Origin: JAENVT01 sp031404635
Lineage (GTDB): Bacteria; Actinomycetota; Acidimicrobiia; Acidimicrobiales; Ilumatobacteraceae
DNA length: 23,294 nucleotides
Assembly: GCA_031404635.1 (NCBI GenBank)
Contig: JANNHY010000285.1
Coordinates: forward strand, 1 to 23,294
Reading direction: 5' to 3'
In this document: positions 15,419 to 23,094 of the stretch, piece after piece
Numbering within the stretch: position 1 is the first letter of the stretch
Layout: every line of letters starts with the position of its first letter
Notes under the pieces: generated by a model
Database searches by the model: none
The model's input: the letters and a program-made list of their open reading frames with translations, nothing else
What the model was told of the DNA's origin: nothing
Translations under genes and position numbers: made by a program

Positions 15419-17437
15419 ATGACGCTGTCGATTGCGGCGCCGCCGCAGCAGAATTCGGGCGGCGAGCAGCGTCGCCCCCACCTTGCCGCACTCGACGGCC
15501 TGCGTGGGCTGGCAGTGATTGCCGTGATGCTCTTTCACGCCGGCAAGCTGCAGGGCGGCTTCCTGGGCGTTGACCTGTTCTTTGCCCTGAGCGGATTCCT
15601 GATCACCTCGTTGCTTCTGACCGAAGTCGAAACCGGTAGCCGCGTCGATGTCGTTGCCTTCTGGGGACGCAGGCTCCGTCGCCTACTGCCGGCCGTGCTG
15701 TTGTTGCTGGTCGTGGTCACGGTGATTACCACGGTCGTGGCGACCGTGCCGGAACGAGCTGCGACCCTCAACGATGGGCCGTGGGCGCAGGCCTACGTCG
15801 CCAATTGGCACGCGATCGCCGGTCACAGCGACTATTGGGCCTCGTTCGAACTGCCGCGCATGTTCGGCCATCTGTGGAGCCTGGCGATCGAGGAGCAGTT
15901 CTACCTTGTGTGGCCTGTCTTGATGGCGTTGATCGCCTGGCGCAGCCGGCATGTGCATCGCACGGTGATCGTCGTCTGTGTTGTCGTCTCGCTGTTGTCG
16001 TTGGGGCAGATGATCAGGTTGTTCGATGCCGCCGATCCGACCAGGGTTTACATCGGTACCGATACGCGGGTGAGCAGCCTGCTGCTCGGCGCCATGTTCG
16101 CCGCCGCTCCATTGCGATCGGCGGCGACCCGGTTGACGTCGCGACTCGGCGGCGCGTTCACCGCGGCGGCCTCGGCGATCGCCGTTGTCATCGGCCTGTC
16201 GTGGGTGCTGATCGACGGGCCGGCGTCACCGTGGCTGTTCCGCGGCGGCCTTTTCGCCCACTCGCTGCTTTCCGCTCTCCTGGTCGCCGGGTGCGCGGCT
16301 CGACCCTATGCGGCAGTGAGCCGCTGGATCGGATGGGCTCCGCTGCGAGTCACCGGTGAGCTGTCGTACAGTCTCTACCTCTGGCACTGGCCGGTATATG
16401 CGTTGTTGTCGGAGCAGCGCACGGCGATGTCGGGCTGGCCACTCCTGGGCCTGCGGATCGCCGTGTCGTTCGCCGCCGCGGCATTGTCGAAGCGGCTGGT
16501 CGAGGATCCGATCCGCTTCAGAGCGACCTGGGCTCGAGGCCGCAGCGGAGTCGTGACACTGATCGGTGTGTCGCTTGGTGTCGCCGCCTTCTGGGTCGTG
16601 GTCCCTCACCCGGCGACGGCGCCGGCCGTCTTCTCGCTCGATCAGTTCGCGTCGACCACGGTCGCCGCCCCGGCTCCCTCGTCGAACGGCACGGTCGCCG
16701 TCGTCACGGTCCCGACCGCGGTGCCGAACTCGGTAGCGGTCACCACAACCGTTGCCGCGACGACCACCACGACGCTGCTCGCCCCGACAACGCGGGTGCT
16801 GATGATGGGTGATTCGCTGGCCTTCGACGAGTGGCCGGCGGTGGCCGCGGCGATGTATGCCGGCAAGATCGCGATCGTCAGCTATGTGTCACCCGGCGCA
16901 GGGTTGCTCGACACGAAGTACAACTCGACGGAGTTCATCGACAAGGCGGTGGTCGATTTCCAGCCCGACCTCGTGCTGTACCAGGGGTCGCTGTGGGACT
17001 TCGGGACGCCCGAACAACAACGTGCCGCCTATGAGCGCTTCGCCGACGTCGTATTGGCCGAAGGTGCCCGGCTGGCGTTGATCACGATTCCCCCGCTGCG
17101 CGACGATCAGCACAATGATCAGCTGGCCACGCTCACCGGAGTCATGCACGATGTCGCCGAGCAGCACCCCGGCCAGGTGATGGTGCTGAACAGCGACGCA
17201 GCGTGGGGCCCGGTTTTCACTCAGGACGTCAACGGGGACAAGGTCCCTGAACGCAAGCCGGATGGCGCCCACGTGTGCCCATCGGGCGCGGCGATGTACG
17301 CGGTGTGGCTGCAGGGCGAGCTACAGCGGCGATTTGCCGACTTCACCCCCGCGCCACCCGCCGAGTGGGCCACAGGCGCATGGGTCGATGACCCTCGCTA
17401 TACCCAACCGGCCGGGATCTGCGCGGTGCTGCCCTGA
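15419..17437 (+). CDS. Acyltransferase-3 family protein fused to a C-terminal SGNH domain (OafA-like)
   Basis: This 672-residue envelope O-acyltransferase has a ten-helix acyltransferase-3 domain and a periplasmic-type SGNH domain. AALDGLRGLAVIAVMLFHAG carries the essential His40. GVDLFFALSGFLIT, FWGRRLRRLLPA, LWSLAIEEQFYLVWP, and GELSYSLYLWHWPVY are all textbook family motifs, ending with RLVEDPIRF. A Thr/Val/Ala-rich linker (about 416-457) leads to the SGNH domain. Its block I is MMGDSLAF with catalytic Ser466, and the terminal catalytic pair is Asp615/His618 in DGAHVCPSG. All active residues are therefore present. ATG 15419 directly abuts the methyltransferase stop. It likely acetylates a surface glycan, as OafA-type proteins do for lipopolysaccharide or peptidoglycan. 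Confidence 0.93.
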   Translation: MTLSIAAPPQQNSGGEQRRPHLAALDGLRGLAVIAVMLFHAGKLQGGFLGVDLFFALSGFLITSLLLTEVETGSRVDVVAFWGRRLRRLLPAVLLLLVVVTVITTVVATVPERAATLNDGPWAQAYVANWHAIAGHSDYWASFELPRMFGHLWSLAIEEQFYLVWPVLMALIAWRSRHVHRTVIVVCVVVSLLSLGQMIRLFDAADPTRVYIGTDTRVSSLLLGAMFAAAPLRSAATRLTSRLGGAFTAAASAIAVVIGLSWVLIDGPASPWLFRGGLFAHSLLSALLVAGCAARPYAAVSRWIGWAPLRVTGELSYSLYLWHWPVYALLSEQRTAMSGWPLLGLRIAVSFAAAALSKRLVEDPIRFRATWARGRSGVVTLIGVSLGVAAFWVVVPHPATAPAVFSLDQFASTTVAAPAPSSNGTVAVVTVPTAVPNSVAVTTTVAATTTTTLLAPTTRVLMMGDSLAFDEWPAVAAAMYAGKIAIVSYVSPGAGLLDTKYNSTEFIDKAVVDFQPDLVLYQGSLWDFGTPEQQRAAYERFADVVLAEGARLALITIPPLRDDQHNDQLATLTGVMHDVAEQHPGQVMVLNSDAAWGPVFTQDVNGDKVPERKPDGAHVCPSGAAMYAVWLQGELQRRFADFTPAPPAEWATGAWVDDPRYTQPAGICAVLP

Positions 17438-17470
17438 CGATCAGTTGTCGCGCGGCCACGTCACGGCAGC
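17428..17470. terminator. Imperfect 12-bp hairpin between convergent genes (putative terminator)
   Basis: GCTGCCCTGACG at 17428-17439 pairs with CGTCACGGCAGC at 17459-17470 with one mismatch and a 19-base loop. The arms contain the stop codons of both convergent genes (plus stop 17435-17437, minus stop 17461-17463). There is no U-tract, so terminator activity is uncertain. Confidence 0.35.
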
Positions 17471-18075
17471 TCGGCGACGATCATCCTGGCAACGCGATCG
17501 CCACCCTCTGCGGTAATCGACCCATCGGAGATGCGGACTGCGATCGTGCCGTCGGCGGTGCACGACTCCCACCATTGGCACGGCATCGATGTGGCCACCG
17601 GCTGAGCGCCGATGAATCGGGTGGGGTCGATCAGGGTCGCCCCGGCGCGATCTGCGGCGGCTTCGATCCCGCTGCGGCCTGGTTGGGCGACGATCACCAC
17701 ACTGTGACCGTTCGCAGCGTGCACGGCGTCGGTGAGTGCTGTGGTGTCGCAGCCCGTTGCATCGGCGAACGACAGCACGATCGCAGCCGGATTCGACTCG
17801 GCCTCGATCCTGCGTACCGCGTCGGCGGCACCGCACCACGAGGTCGCTCCCCCGTCCCATAGCAGGCTGCGGCCGTCCTCGCGGATGCGGTAGGTCACGG
17901 GACGCTCCGTCGAGGTGAGGAAGCCGTCGGTCAACAACACGATATCTGTGCGGGTGTCGTGCCCGGTGATGGTCGGCCATTGCCACCACACGAGCGCGGC
18001 GGCCATCGCCAGTACGGACACGAGCTTGGCCGGTGAGGAGACCAGCTCTTGGACCCAACGTCGTGGAGGACTCAC
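17461..18075 (-). CDS. Membrane-anchored SGNH-like protein lacking the catalytic signature (probable pseudoenzyme)
   Basis: This 204-residue protein has one N-terminal membrane segment (about 15-34) and a domain laid out like an SGNH hydrolase. DIVLLTDGFLTST (44-56) is in the place of block I (GDSxxx) but lacks the nucleophile Ser. PAAIVLSFADATGCD is in the place of the central strand. VRISDGSITAEGGDRVARMI near the end matches the terminal DGVHxxxxGxxxxA block but has Ile187 where the catalytic His should be. Cys residues near 81, 109, 166 and 172 could form disulfides outside the cell. I chose GTG 18075; the frame runs on to 18579, but that extension is Arg/Pro-rich and overlaps the plus-strand gene. 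It converges with the acyltransferase/SGNH gene and diverges from the GT-C fusion gene. The homology is by eye; membrane-anchored protein of unknown function is the safe description. Confidence 0.65.
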   Translation of the reverse strand: MSPPRRWVQELVSSPAKLVSVLAMAAALVWWQWPTITGHDTRTDIVLLTDGFLTSTERPVTYRIREDGRSLLWDGGATSWCGAADAVRRIEAESNPAAIVLSFADATGCDTTALTDAVHAANGHSVVIVAQPGRSGIEAAADRAGATLIDPTRFIGAQPVATSMPCQWWESCTADGTIAVRISDGSITAEGGDRVARMIVAELP

Positions 18076-18084
18076 CAGGTGGCG

Positions 18085-18090
18085 AGGGTA
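18085..18090 (-). promoter_or_regulatory. Putative -10 element (TACCCT) for the SGNH-like gene
   Basis: TACCCT on the minus strand ends 9 nt before the GTG start at 18075 and fits TANNNT. There is no Shine-Dalgarno in front of that GTG. It shares the 38-bp divergent gap with the plus-strand element at 18100-18105, so the two promoters would almost touch and could compete for polymerase. Confidence 0.35.
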
Positions 18091-18099
18091 GCAGGCGAC

Positions 18100-18105
18100 T
18101 ATGGT
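18100..18105 (+). promoter_or_regulatory. Putative -10 element (TATGGT) for the large GT-C fusion gene
   Basis: TATGGT fits TANNNT and ends 8 nt before GTG 18114, the same spacing as at 13936 and 7505. No Shine-Dalgarno is visible. This supports GTG 18114 over the longer in-frame starts at 18063 and 18033, which would lie upstream of the element and overlap the divergent minus-strand gene. Confidence 0.4.
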
Positions 18106-18113
18106 CGGCAGCC

Positions 18114-21100
18114 GTGGGAGACTGGTCTGCGACGCGATGGCCGCTGCGCGCCAGTGTGATCGCCGCCGTTGCCTCGGTCGCCTTGCTGCTGCAGCGTGGG
18201 GCCATTGCCGGCAGCAAGCTGGCGGGTGGGTCGCAGGGTGCGGTGCTTGCCCGGTTCGACCTCGCCGTACCACTGCTGATCGCCCTCGTCGCCTTCGTGT
18301 CTGCTCGGCGGTGCCTCGCCGGTCACGGCACCCCGACGCTGGGATTGGGCGGGTACGCGATGGGATGGGTTCCTGCGGTGTATGTCGGCTGGGCCCTGAC
18401 GATCGCCTTCGCCAAGGCCGCACTGCACGTGCAGGCCTCGCCCGGGCGATTGCTGGCGACGCTGGTGTTCTTCCGCGGGCTGGGTGCTCCCCTGCCGGGA
18501 CTCGGCGCCGGCCCGTTGCTATTGACCATGGCGCTGACCGTCGTGCTGATGCCGTTGTTGGTCGGATTCTCCCGATCACGATCCGGTCGGACGAAAACGT
18601 GGCGCGTCCCGATCGGCCTCGCCGTCATCGCCCTCGCCCACAGGGTGGTTTGCACGGCTACTGGTCAGACCGATCTGTTCGGTCCGCTCAGCTGGCTGCC
18701 CAACCGCCTCGACCTGGTTGGCCTCGGTGTGGCCGTGGCCTTGATCGATGACTCCATCAGCGACGTCGGGGTGCGGCGGCGGCTGCGACTGGGCGGGCTG
18801 GCGGTCGCAATCGTGTCGTTTCTCGCCGCTGCGTTCGGTCTTGGGCTACCACGCACGCCGCGGCTCGACTCAGCAGCCGACGTCCACCTGTACGCATTCG
18901 CTGCGGTGACCTTTGCTGCCGGTGTGCTCTGCGCCGCCTACCTGTTCCCCCGTGTGTTCGTACGTCGCCGCGCCCCGCGAGTCGCACGGGTCGCCGCGAT
19001 CATCGCACCGGGTGTTCTGCTGGCGGGCGAACCGGCCTTCAACCTCGTCGCCCGCCAGTACCGCGAGCGGGTGATCGAGTTCGACGGCGGTGTCTTCCTG
19101 CGCGGCAACGTCACTGCCCCGCTGGTCTGGTCGCTGCTGATCGCCAGCGCCTTCGGCGTCGTCGTGGTCGCTGCAGTCGGGGCCGTCGACATGCTGAGAC
19201 ACGGTGAGTGGCAGCTGGTGGTTCGATCGCGACTGGCGTTGCCGGCTGTGGTGGCCACTGGCTTTTTCGTTCGAATCATCACGTTGCTGACGGTTGCGCC
19301 CGAGCGCACCGACGGCGGCGACCCGCTCTTCTACCACACCACCGCAAACGTGCTCGCCCGCGGGCGTGGCTTTCCCGAGCCGTTGAATTGGATCGCCTTC
19401 GGGGTCCACCGCCCCAGCGCCTTCCACGGTCCGCTCTATCCCGTCGTGCTGTCGATCAGTTCTCGGTTCGGAGGTACGAGTTACTTCGACCACAAGATGA
19501 TGTCGATCGTCATTGGCACGGCTGTGGTGCTGGCGGTCGGCGTGCTCGGGCAGCGGTTGGGCGGCCCGCTGGCCGGGTTGGCGGCAGCGGCGTTCGCCGC
19601 CGTCTATCCCAACCTGTGGCTGATCGACAGCCTGTTGTTCCCCGAGGGTTTGATGGCGTTGCTGATCACGGTGACGATGATCGTCGCCTATCGCTGGCGT
19701 GATCGGCCGCGACTGGCCACGGCGGCGCTGCTCGGGGCGATCATCGCGCTCGCCGCCCTCGCCCGCGGCGAGGGCGTCTTGCTGCTGCCGCTCCTCGCGG
19801 CGCCATGGATCCTGCTCACCCGCTCGCTGTCGCGAGCCACGCGGTTCCGGCACCTACTGGTGACCGGCGCGGCATGCGCTGCCGTGCTGGCACCGTGGAT
19901 GATCCGCAACGCGACGACGTTCGAGAAGTTCGTGCCGCTGTCGACGAATGGCAACGAGGTAATGGTCTACGCCAACTGTGCCACGGCGTACGACGGGCAG
20001 TTCGTCGGTTACTGGGACTTCCAATGTCAGCAGAAGGTCCGCGACGCTCAAGGCGACCCGCCCGGTGACGAATCGCAGACTGCGCTGTACTGGCGTTCGC
20101 TGGGATTCGATTATGCGCGCCAGCACGTTGGCGAACTGCCTCGGGTGATGACACTGCGCGTGCTGCGACAATGGGAGTTGTTCCGCCCGCTGCAGAACGT
20201 CACGTTGTCGGGCATCGAGGGCCGCAATCGCGATGCCAGCACGATGGGTCTGCTGATGTTCTACGGTCTGGCCGGGTTGTCGGTCGTGGGCGCATTCTCG
20301 ATGCGTCGCCGCAAGATTGCGCTGCTGCCGATCGGAGTGCAGTTCCTCAGCGTGACCATCACTTCGGCGTACACCTACGGCACCGTTCGGTTCCGCGCCC
20401 CGGCCGAGCCGGCGCTCTGCGTCCTCGGCGCAGTTGGCTTGTTATCGGTCGCGACTGTGGTTCGACACTGGCTGGCTGGTGGTGCGCATGACGCCGCCGA
20501 AGCCGACGGTGCGCCGTTCGTGCTCGGCGGCTCGGGCGGGCTGCGACCGCGCCTTGCCGGGGTTTGGCAACGCGGCGCAGTGGCGACGTGGGCCGCGATC
20601 GCGTCGGTGGGCGCCCTGGTCGCGCTGCCACTCCGCGGGCTGTACCACACCACGGGCGGAACGATGGAGGAAGCGTTCATGATGGTCTTCCCCGAGCGCA
20701 TACTGGCAGGCGATCTGCCGAACCGCGACTTCCTTCATCTGTATGGCCCGGGAGCGTTACAGGTGCTGATGGGGTGGTACAAAGTCGTCGGCATCTCGCT
20801 GGAGTCGGAACGCACCTTCGGCCTGATCCAACACCTGGCGATCATCTTCGCACTGTTCACCTTGGCCCGACCGTGGGGTCGCCTTGCTGCCGCCGCTGTC
20901 GCCGGACTGGCCGTGTTCTACGTGCTCACCCCGATCGGGTTGACGGCGATGGCGTGGAACGGCGGCCTCGCCCTGTGTCTGTGGAGCATCGTGTTCGCCC
21001 TGCGCGCCCGCACTGTGACCAACCCGCGCCGATCGCTGATCACGGCCGGAGTCCTCGCTGGGCTGGCGCTCACCTATCGGCCTGATCTGGCGTTGGCGCT

Positions 21101-22187
21101 GATCATCGTCTACGGCTGGTACCTGTGGCGGAATCCTCGATGGCGGACAATTGTGCTGGCGATGCTCGTCGGCCTGTTGCCGATGTGGGTCCACGTCGCC
21201 TTGGTCGGCCCCGGCGCTGCGTTCCGGGGCATGGTCATCGATCCGGTGTTCAAGCTGCGCGGTGGTCGCGAGCTGCCCCGGCCACCGTCGTGGAGCCATC
21301 TCGATGGGTCGTTGCAGGCCATTGCCGAGCTGGTGCCGCCGTGGTGGAAGGTACCGGCTCTGTCGGCCGAGAAGTCGCTGTTCCTGTGGTTCTTCGCCAT
21401 GCTCATCGTGCCGGTGCTGCTGCTGTGGGTCGCAGTTCGCCTTTGGCGGCGGTCGCCCACGCCACGGGCCGCAACGTTGCTGTGCGGGGCACTGTTCAGC
21501 CTGGGCCTTGCTCCGCAGGCCTTGCAGCGACCGGATTCGACGCACCTGTCGTGGGTGACGTGCATCTCGTTCCCGCTGTTGATCATCGCCGTTGTCGAGT
21601 TCATCGGCGGTCGAAGTCCGCGCACAACGCCGCGCCAGCGAGTGACGGCCGGTGTTGCCGCGGTGTTGGCCCTCACCCTGGTCGTTGCGCCGCTGTTCAC
21701 CTTCCGCTACTACCTGCTGCACACACGGGTCAGCGCCGGCAACGTGCAGACGCCGTTCCCCGTGTCGCGAGACGGTCGCCGCTTCTACCTGGGTGACTTC
21801 GGGCCGTACCTCGCTAGCCGCGATGTGATCGCCGATCTCGACCGGTTGTCGAGACCGGGCGAGCGCCTGCTGGTCGGGCCGAGCGATCTGCGTCGCACCT
21901 GGTACAGCGATGCGTTCTTCTACTACATGTTCCCCGAACTGACGCCGTCGACGTACTTCATCGAGATGGATCCGGGGTTGGCCAACGCGCCGGGATCGCC
22001 GCTGGCGTCGGAGGTTGCCTCGTCGGATTGGGTGATCCTGACCAGCTTCTGGGACGGTTGGCGTGAGCCGAACAGCTCGATGGATTTCGGATCGGACGTA
22101 CCCAACCAGGTGTTGCGCGAGAACTTCTGTGAGGTCAACAGCTACCAGAACGGTCTGGTGCGCCTGTTTCACCGGTGCGCGTCGTGA
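18114..22187 (+). CDS. Large multi-module membrane protein: acyltransferase-3-like N-terminus plus two GT-C modules
   Basis: This 1357-residue polytopic protein seems to have three parts. Residues 1-365 follow an acyltransferase-3 layout: ARFDLAVPLLIALVAFVSARR aligns with the GVDLFFxLSGFLxxR helix, and LSWLPNRLDLVGLGVAVAL aligns with a common WLPAxLDxFxxGMxLA helix. The essential His is replaced (LLLQRG near 26) and the SYxxYLWH segment is unrecognisable. Residues about 370-785 are a GT39-like module with Asp403 in GGDPLFYHTTANVLARG, AAVYPNLWLIDSLLFPEG, and NC-x2-AY-x-G-x3-G-x-W-x3-C. Residues about 820-1357 are a second GT-C module with TMEEAFMMVFPERILAGDLPNRD, HLYGPGALQVLMGWY, GLALTYRPDLALAL and DSTHLSWVTC, ending in an outer-face domain. 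GTG 18114 was chosen for its distance from the divergent gene and a TATGGT element 8 nt upstream. A methyltransferase is coupled downstream. Confidence 0.75.
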   Translation: MGDWSATRWPLRASVIAAVASVALLLQRGAIAGSKLAGGSQGAVLARFDLAVPLLIALVAFVSARRCLAGHGTPTLGLGGYAMGWVPAVYVGWALTIAFAKAALHVQASPGRLLATLVFFRGLGAPLPGLGAGPLLLTMALTVVLMPLLVGFSRSRSGRTKTWRVPIGLAVIALAHRVVCTATGQTDLFGPLSWLPNRLDLVGLGVAVALIDDSISDVGVRRRLRLGGLAVAIVSFLAAAFGLGLPRTPRLDSAADVHLYAFAAVTFAAGVLCAAYLFPRVFVRRRAPRVARVAAIIAPGVLLAGEPAFNLVARQYRERVIEFDGGVFLRGNVTAPLVWSLLIASAFGVVVVAAVGAVDMLRHGEWQLVVRSRLALPAVVATGFFVRIITLLTVAPERTDGGDPLFYHTTANVLARGRGFPEPLNWIAFGVHRPSAFHGPLYPVVLSISSRFGGTSYFDHKMMSIVIGTAVVLAVGVLGQRLGGPLAGLAAAAFAAVYPNLWLIDSLLFPEGLMALLITVTMIVAYRWRDRPRLATAALLGAIIALAALARGEGVLLLPLLAAPWILLTRSLSRATRFRHLLVTGAACAAVLAPWMIRNATTFEKFVPLSTNGNEVMVYANCATAYDGQFVGYWDFQCQQKVRDAQGDPPGDESQTALYWRSLGFDYARQHVGELPRVMTLRVLRQWELFRPLQNVTLSGIEGRNRDASTMGLLMFYGLAGLSVVGAFSMRRRKIALLPIGVQFLSVTITSAYTYGTVRFRAPAEPALCVLGAVGLLSVATVVRHWLAGGAHDAAEADGAPFVLGGSGGLRPRLAGVWQRGAVATWAAIASVGALVALPLRGLYHTTGGTMEEAFMMVFPERILAGDLPNRDFLHLYGPGALQVLMGWYKVVGISLESERTFGLIQHLAIIFALFTLARPWGRLAAAAVAGLAVFYVLTPIGLTAMAWNGGLALCLWSIVFALRARTVTNPRRSLITAGVLAGLALTYRPDLALALIIVYGWYLWRNPRWRTIVLAMLVGLLPMWVHVALVGPGAAFRGMVIDPVFKLRGGRELPRPPSWSHLDGSLQAIAELVPPWWKVPALSAEKSLFLWFFAMLIVPVLLLWVAVRLWRRSPTPRAATLLCGALFSLGLAPQALQRPDSTHLSWVTCISFPLLIIAVVEFIGGRSPRTTPRQRVTAGVAAVLALTLVVAPLFTFRYYLLHTRVSAGNVQTPFPVSRDGRRFYLGDFGPYLASRDVIADLDRLSRPGERLLVGPSDLRRTWYSDAFFYYMFPELTPSTYFIEMDPGLANAPGSPLASEVASSDWVILTSFWDGWREPNSSMDFGSDVPNQVLRENFCEVNSYQNGLVRLFHRCAS

Positions 22188-22978
22188 GGCTCGTGGCGCA
22201 GGTCCGTTCGTTCCGTCGGCGACGGATCACCATCCCGGTCGATCACACCGCACTGGTGCTCGATGTCGGCAGCGGCGACAAGCCGCACTGGCGCGCCGAC
22301 GTGCTGCTCGATCGCTACCTCGGCGCCGAGCATGGCGGTCAACGCTCCGGTGCGTCGGCGGCACGGGTCGATAGACCCCTCTTCGACGCCGATGCCGCTG
22401 ACATGCCTTTCGCCAACAAGGCCTTCGACTACGTCATCTGCTCGCATGTGCTCGAGCACGTCGATCGGCCCGATGCCGTGATCGCCGAGCTGACCCGGGT
22501 CGCCAAGGCCGGCTACATCGAGGTGCCGGAGGCCGCAAGTGCCAAGATCGTCGATTTTCCCAGCCACCTGTGGTGGGTCACGTTGGAGGAGGGAGTGCTG
22601 GTGTTCACCGCCAAGGCCGCCGCGTACTTCGATGCCGACATCGACCGCTACCTCACCGAAAGTGGCATGCGTCAACCGCTGGCCGACCTGCTCGACAAGC
22701 ACCTCGACCACCGCGTCATCGAGCTGCCATGGAGTGGCACAGTTGCTTGTCGAGTCGTCGGTACGCCCTCGGCAGCATTGGTCGTTGCCGCCCACCATGC
22801 CGAGGCCCACCACCGCGGCAGCGAGACCTTCGCCGGCCGGGCACTGACGGCCCTGCTCACCTTGCCGCTGCGGCGTCGCCAGCACCGGGGCCCGATCCGC
22901 TACGACGAGATCGTCCGTCCCGACCTTCGGACCGGGCGCGGTGACGTTCTTGCCGCCAGGGTCTACCGGTCGGGTTAG
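22184..22978 (+). CDS. SAM-dependent methyltransferase-like protein
   Basis: This 264-residue protein has a class I methyltransferase core. VLDVGSGDKPHWRADV (about 25-40) is motif I, DADAADMPFANKAFDYVICSHVLEHV (about 68-93) has the Asp and the HxLEH motif of the methyltransferase-11 group, and GYIEVPEAA follows. The remainder (HLWWVTLEEGVLVFTAKAA and onward) is typical of a subgroup in surface-glycan gene clusters, recalled rather than searched. The start GTG 22184 overlaps the preceding TGA as GTGA; GTG 22175 is in frame and would overlap by 13 nt. Its substrate is probably a product of the cluster, but nothing in the sequence identifies it. Confidence 0.78.
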   Translation: MRLVAQVRSFRRRRITIPVDHTALVLDVGSGDKPHWRADVLLDRYLGAEHGGQRSGASAARVDRPLFDADAADMPFANKAFDYVICSHVLEHVDRPDAVIAELTRVAKAGYIEVPEAASAKIVDFPSHLWWVTLEEGVLVFTAKAAAYFDADIDRYLTESGMRQPLADLLDKHLDHRVIELPWSGTVACRVVGTPSAALVVAAHHAEAHHRGSETFAGRALTALLTLPLRRRQHRGPIRYDEIVRPDLRTGRGDVLAARVYRSG

Positions 22979-22995
22979 CCGACGGTTAGACCCGC

Positions 22996-23038
22996 GCGAT
23001 GAGAGATGAGCCGTCGGAGGACGCACATCTCTCATCGC
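22996..23038. terminator. Perfect 13-bp hairpin between convergent genes (putative bidirectional terminator)
   Basis: GCGATGAGAGATG at 22996-23008 pairs exactly with CATCTCTCATCGC at 23026-23038 around a 17-base loop, 17 nt after the methyltransferase stop. In addition, CCGACGG at 22979-22985 can pair with CCGTCGG inside that loop (23011-23017), giving an alternative structure. No U-tract follows on either strand. It lies in the 116-bp gap before the convergent synthase gene, where I see no gene. Confidence 0.6.
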
Positions 23039-23094
23039 CGGGTTGCGGCGAGTGGCGGCCGGGGAGGGCTATCGCCAACTGAACCGCATTGCCG

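Noticed and set aside
17441..18217. 258-residue minus-strand open frame
   Set aside because: It is Arg/His-rich and lies in another frame over the SGNH-like gene, whose frame shows a membrane helix and family motifs.
18076..18579. N-terminal extension of the minus-strand SGNH-like gene
   Set aside because: The frame stays open, but the residues are Arg/Pro/Ala-rich without recognisable features and overlap the well-supported plus-strand GT-C fusion gene.
18870..19853. 327-residue minus-strand open frame
   Set aside because: Highly polar, Arg/Gln/Asp-rich shadow opposite membrane-helix coding sequence of the 18114 gene.
20757..22172. 471-residue minus-strand open frame
   Set aside because: Gln/Arg/His-rich composition typical of a reverse-strand shadow of GC-rich coding sequence; the plus strand encodes a GT-C module.
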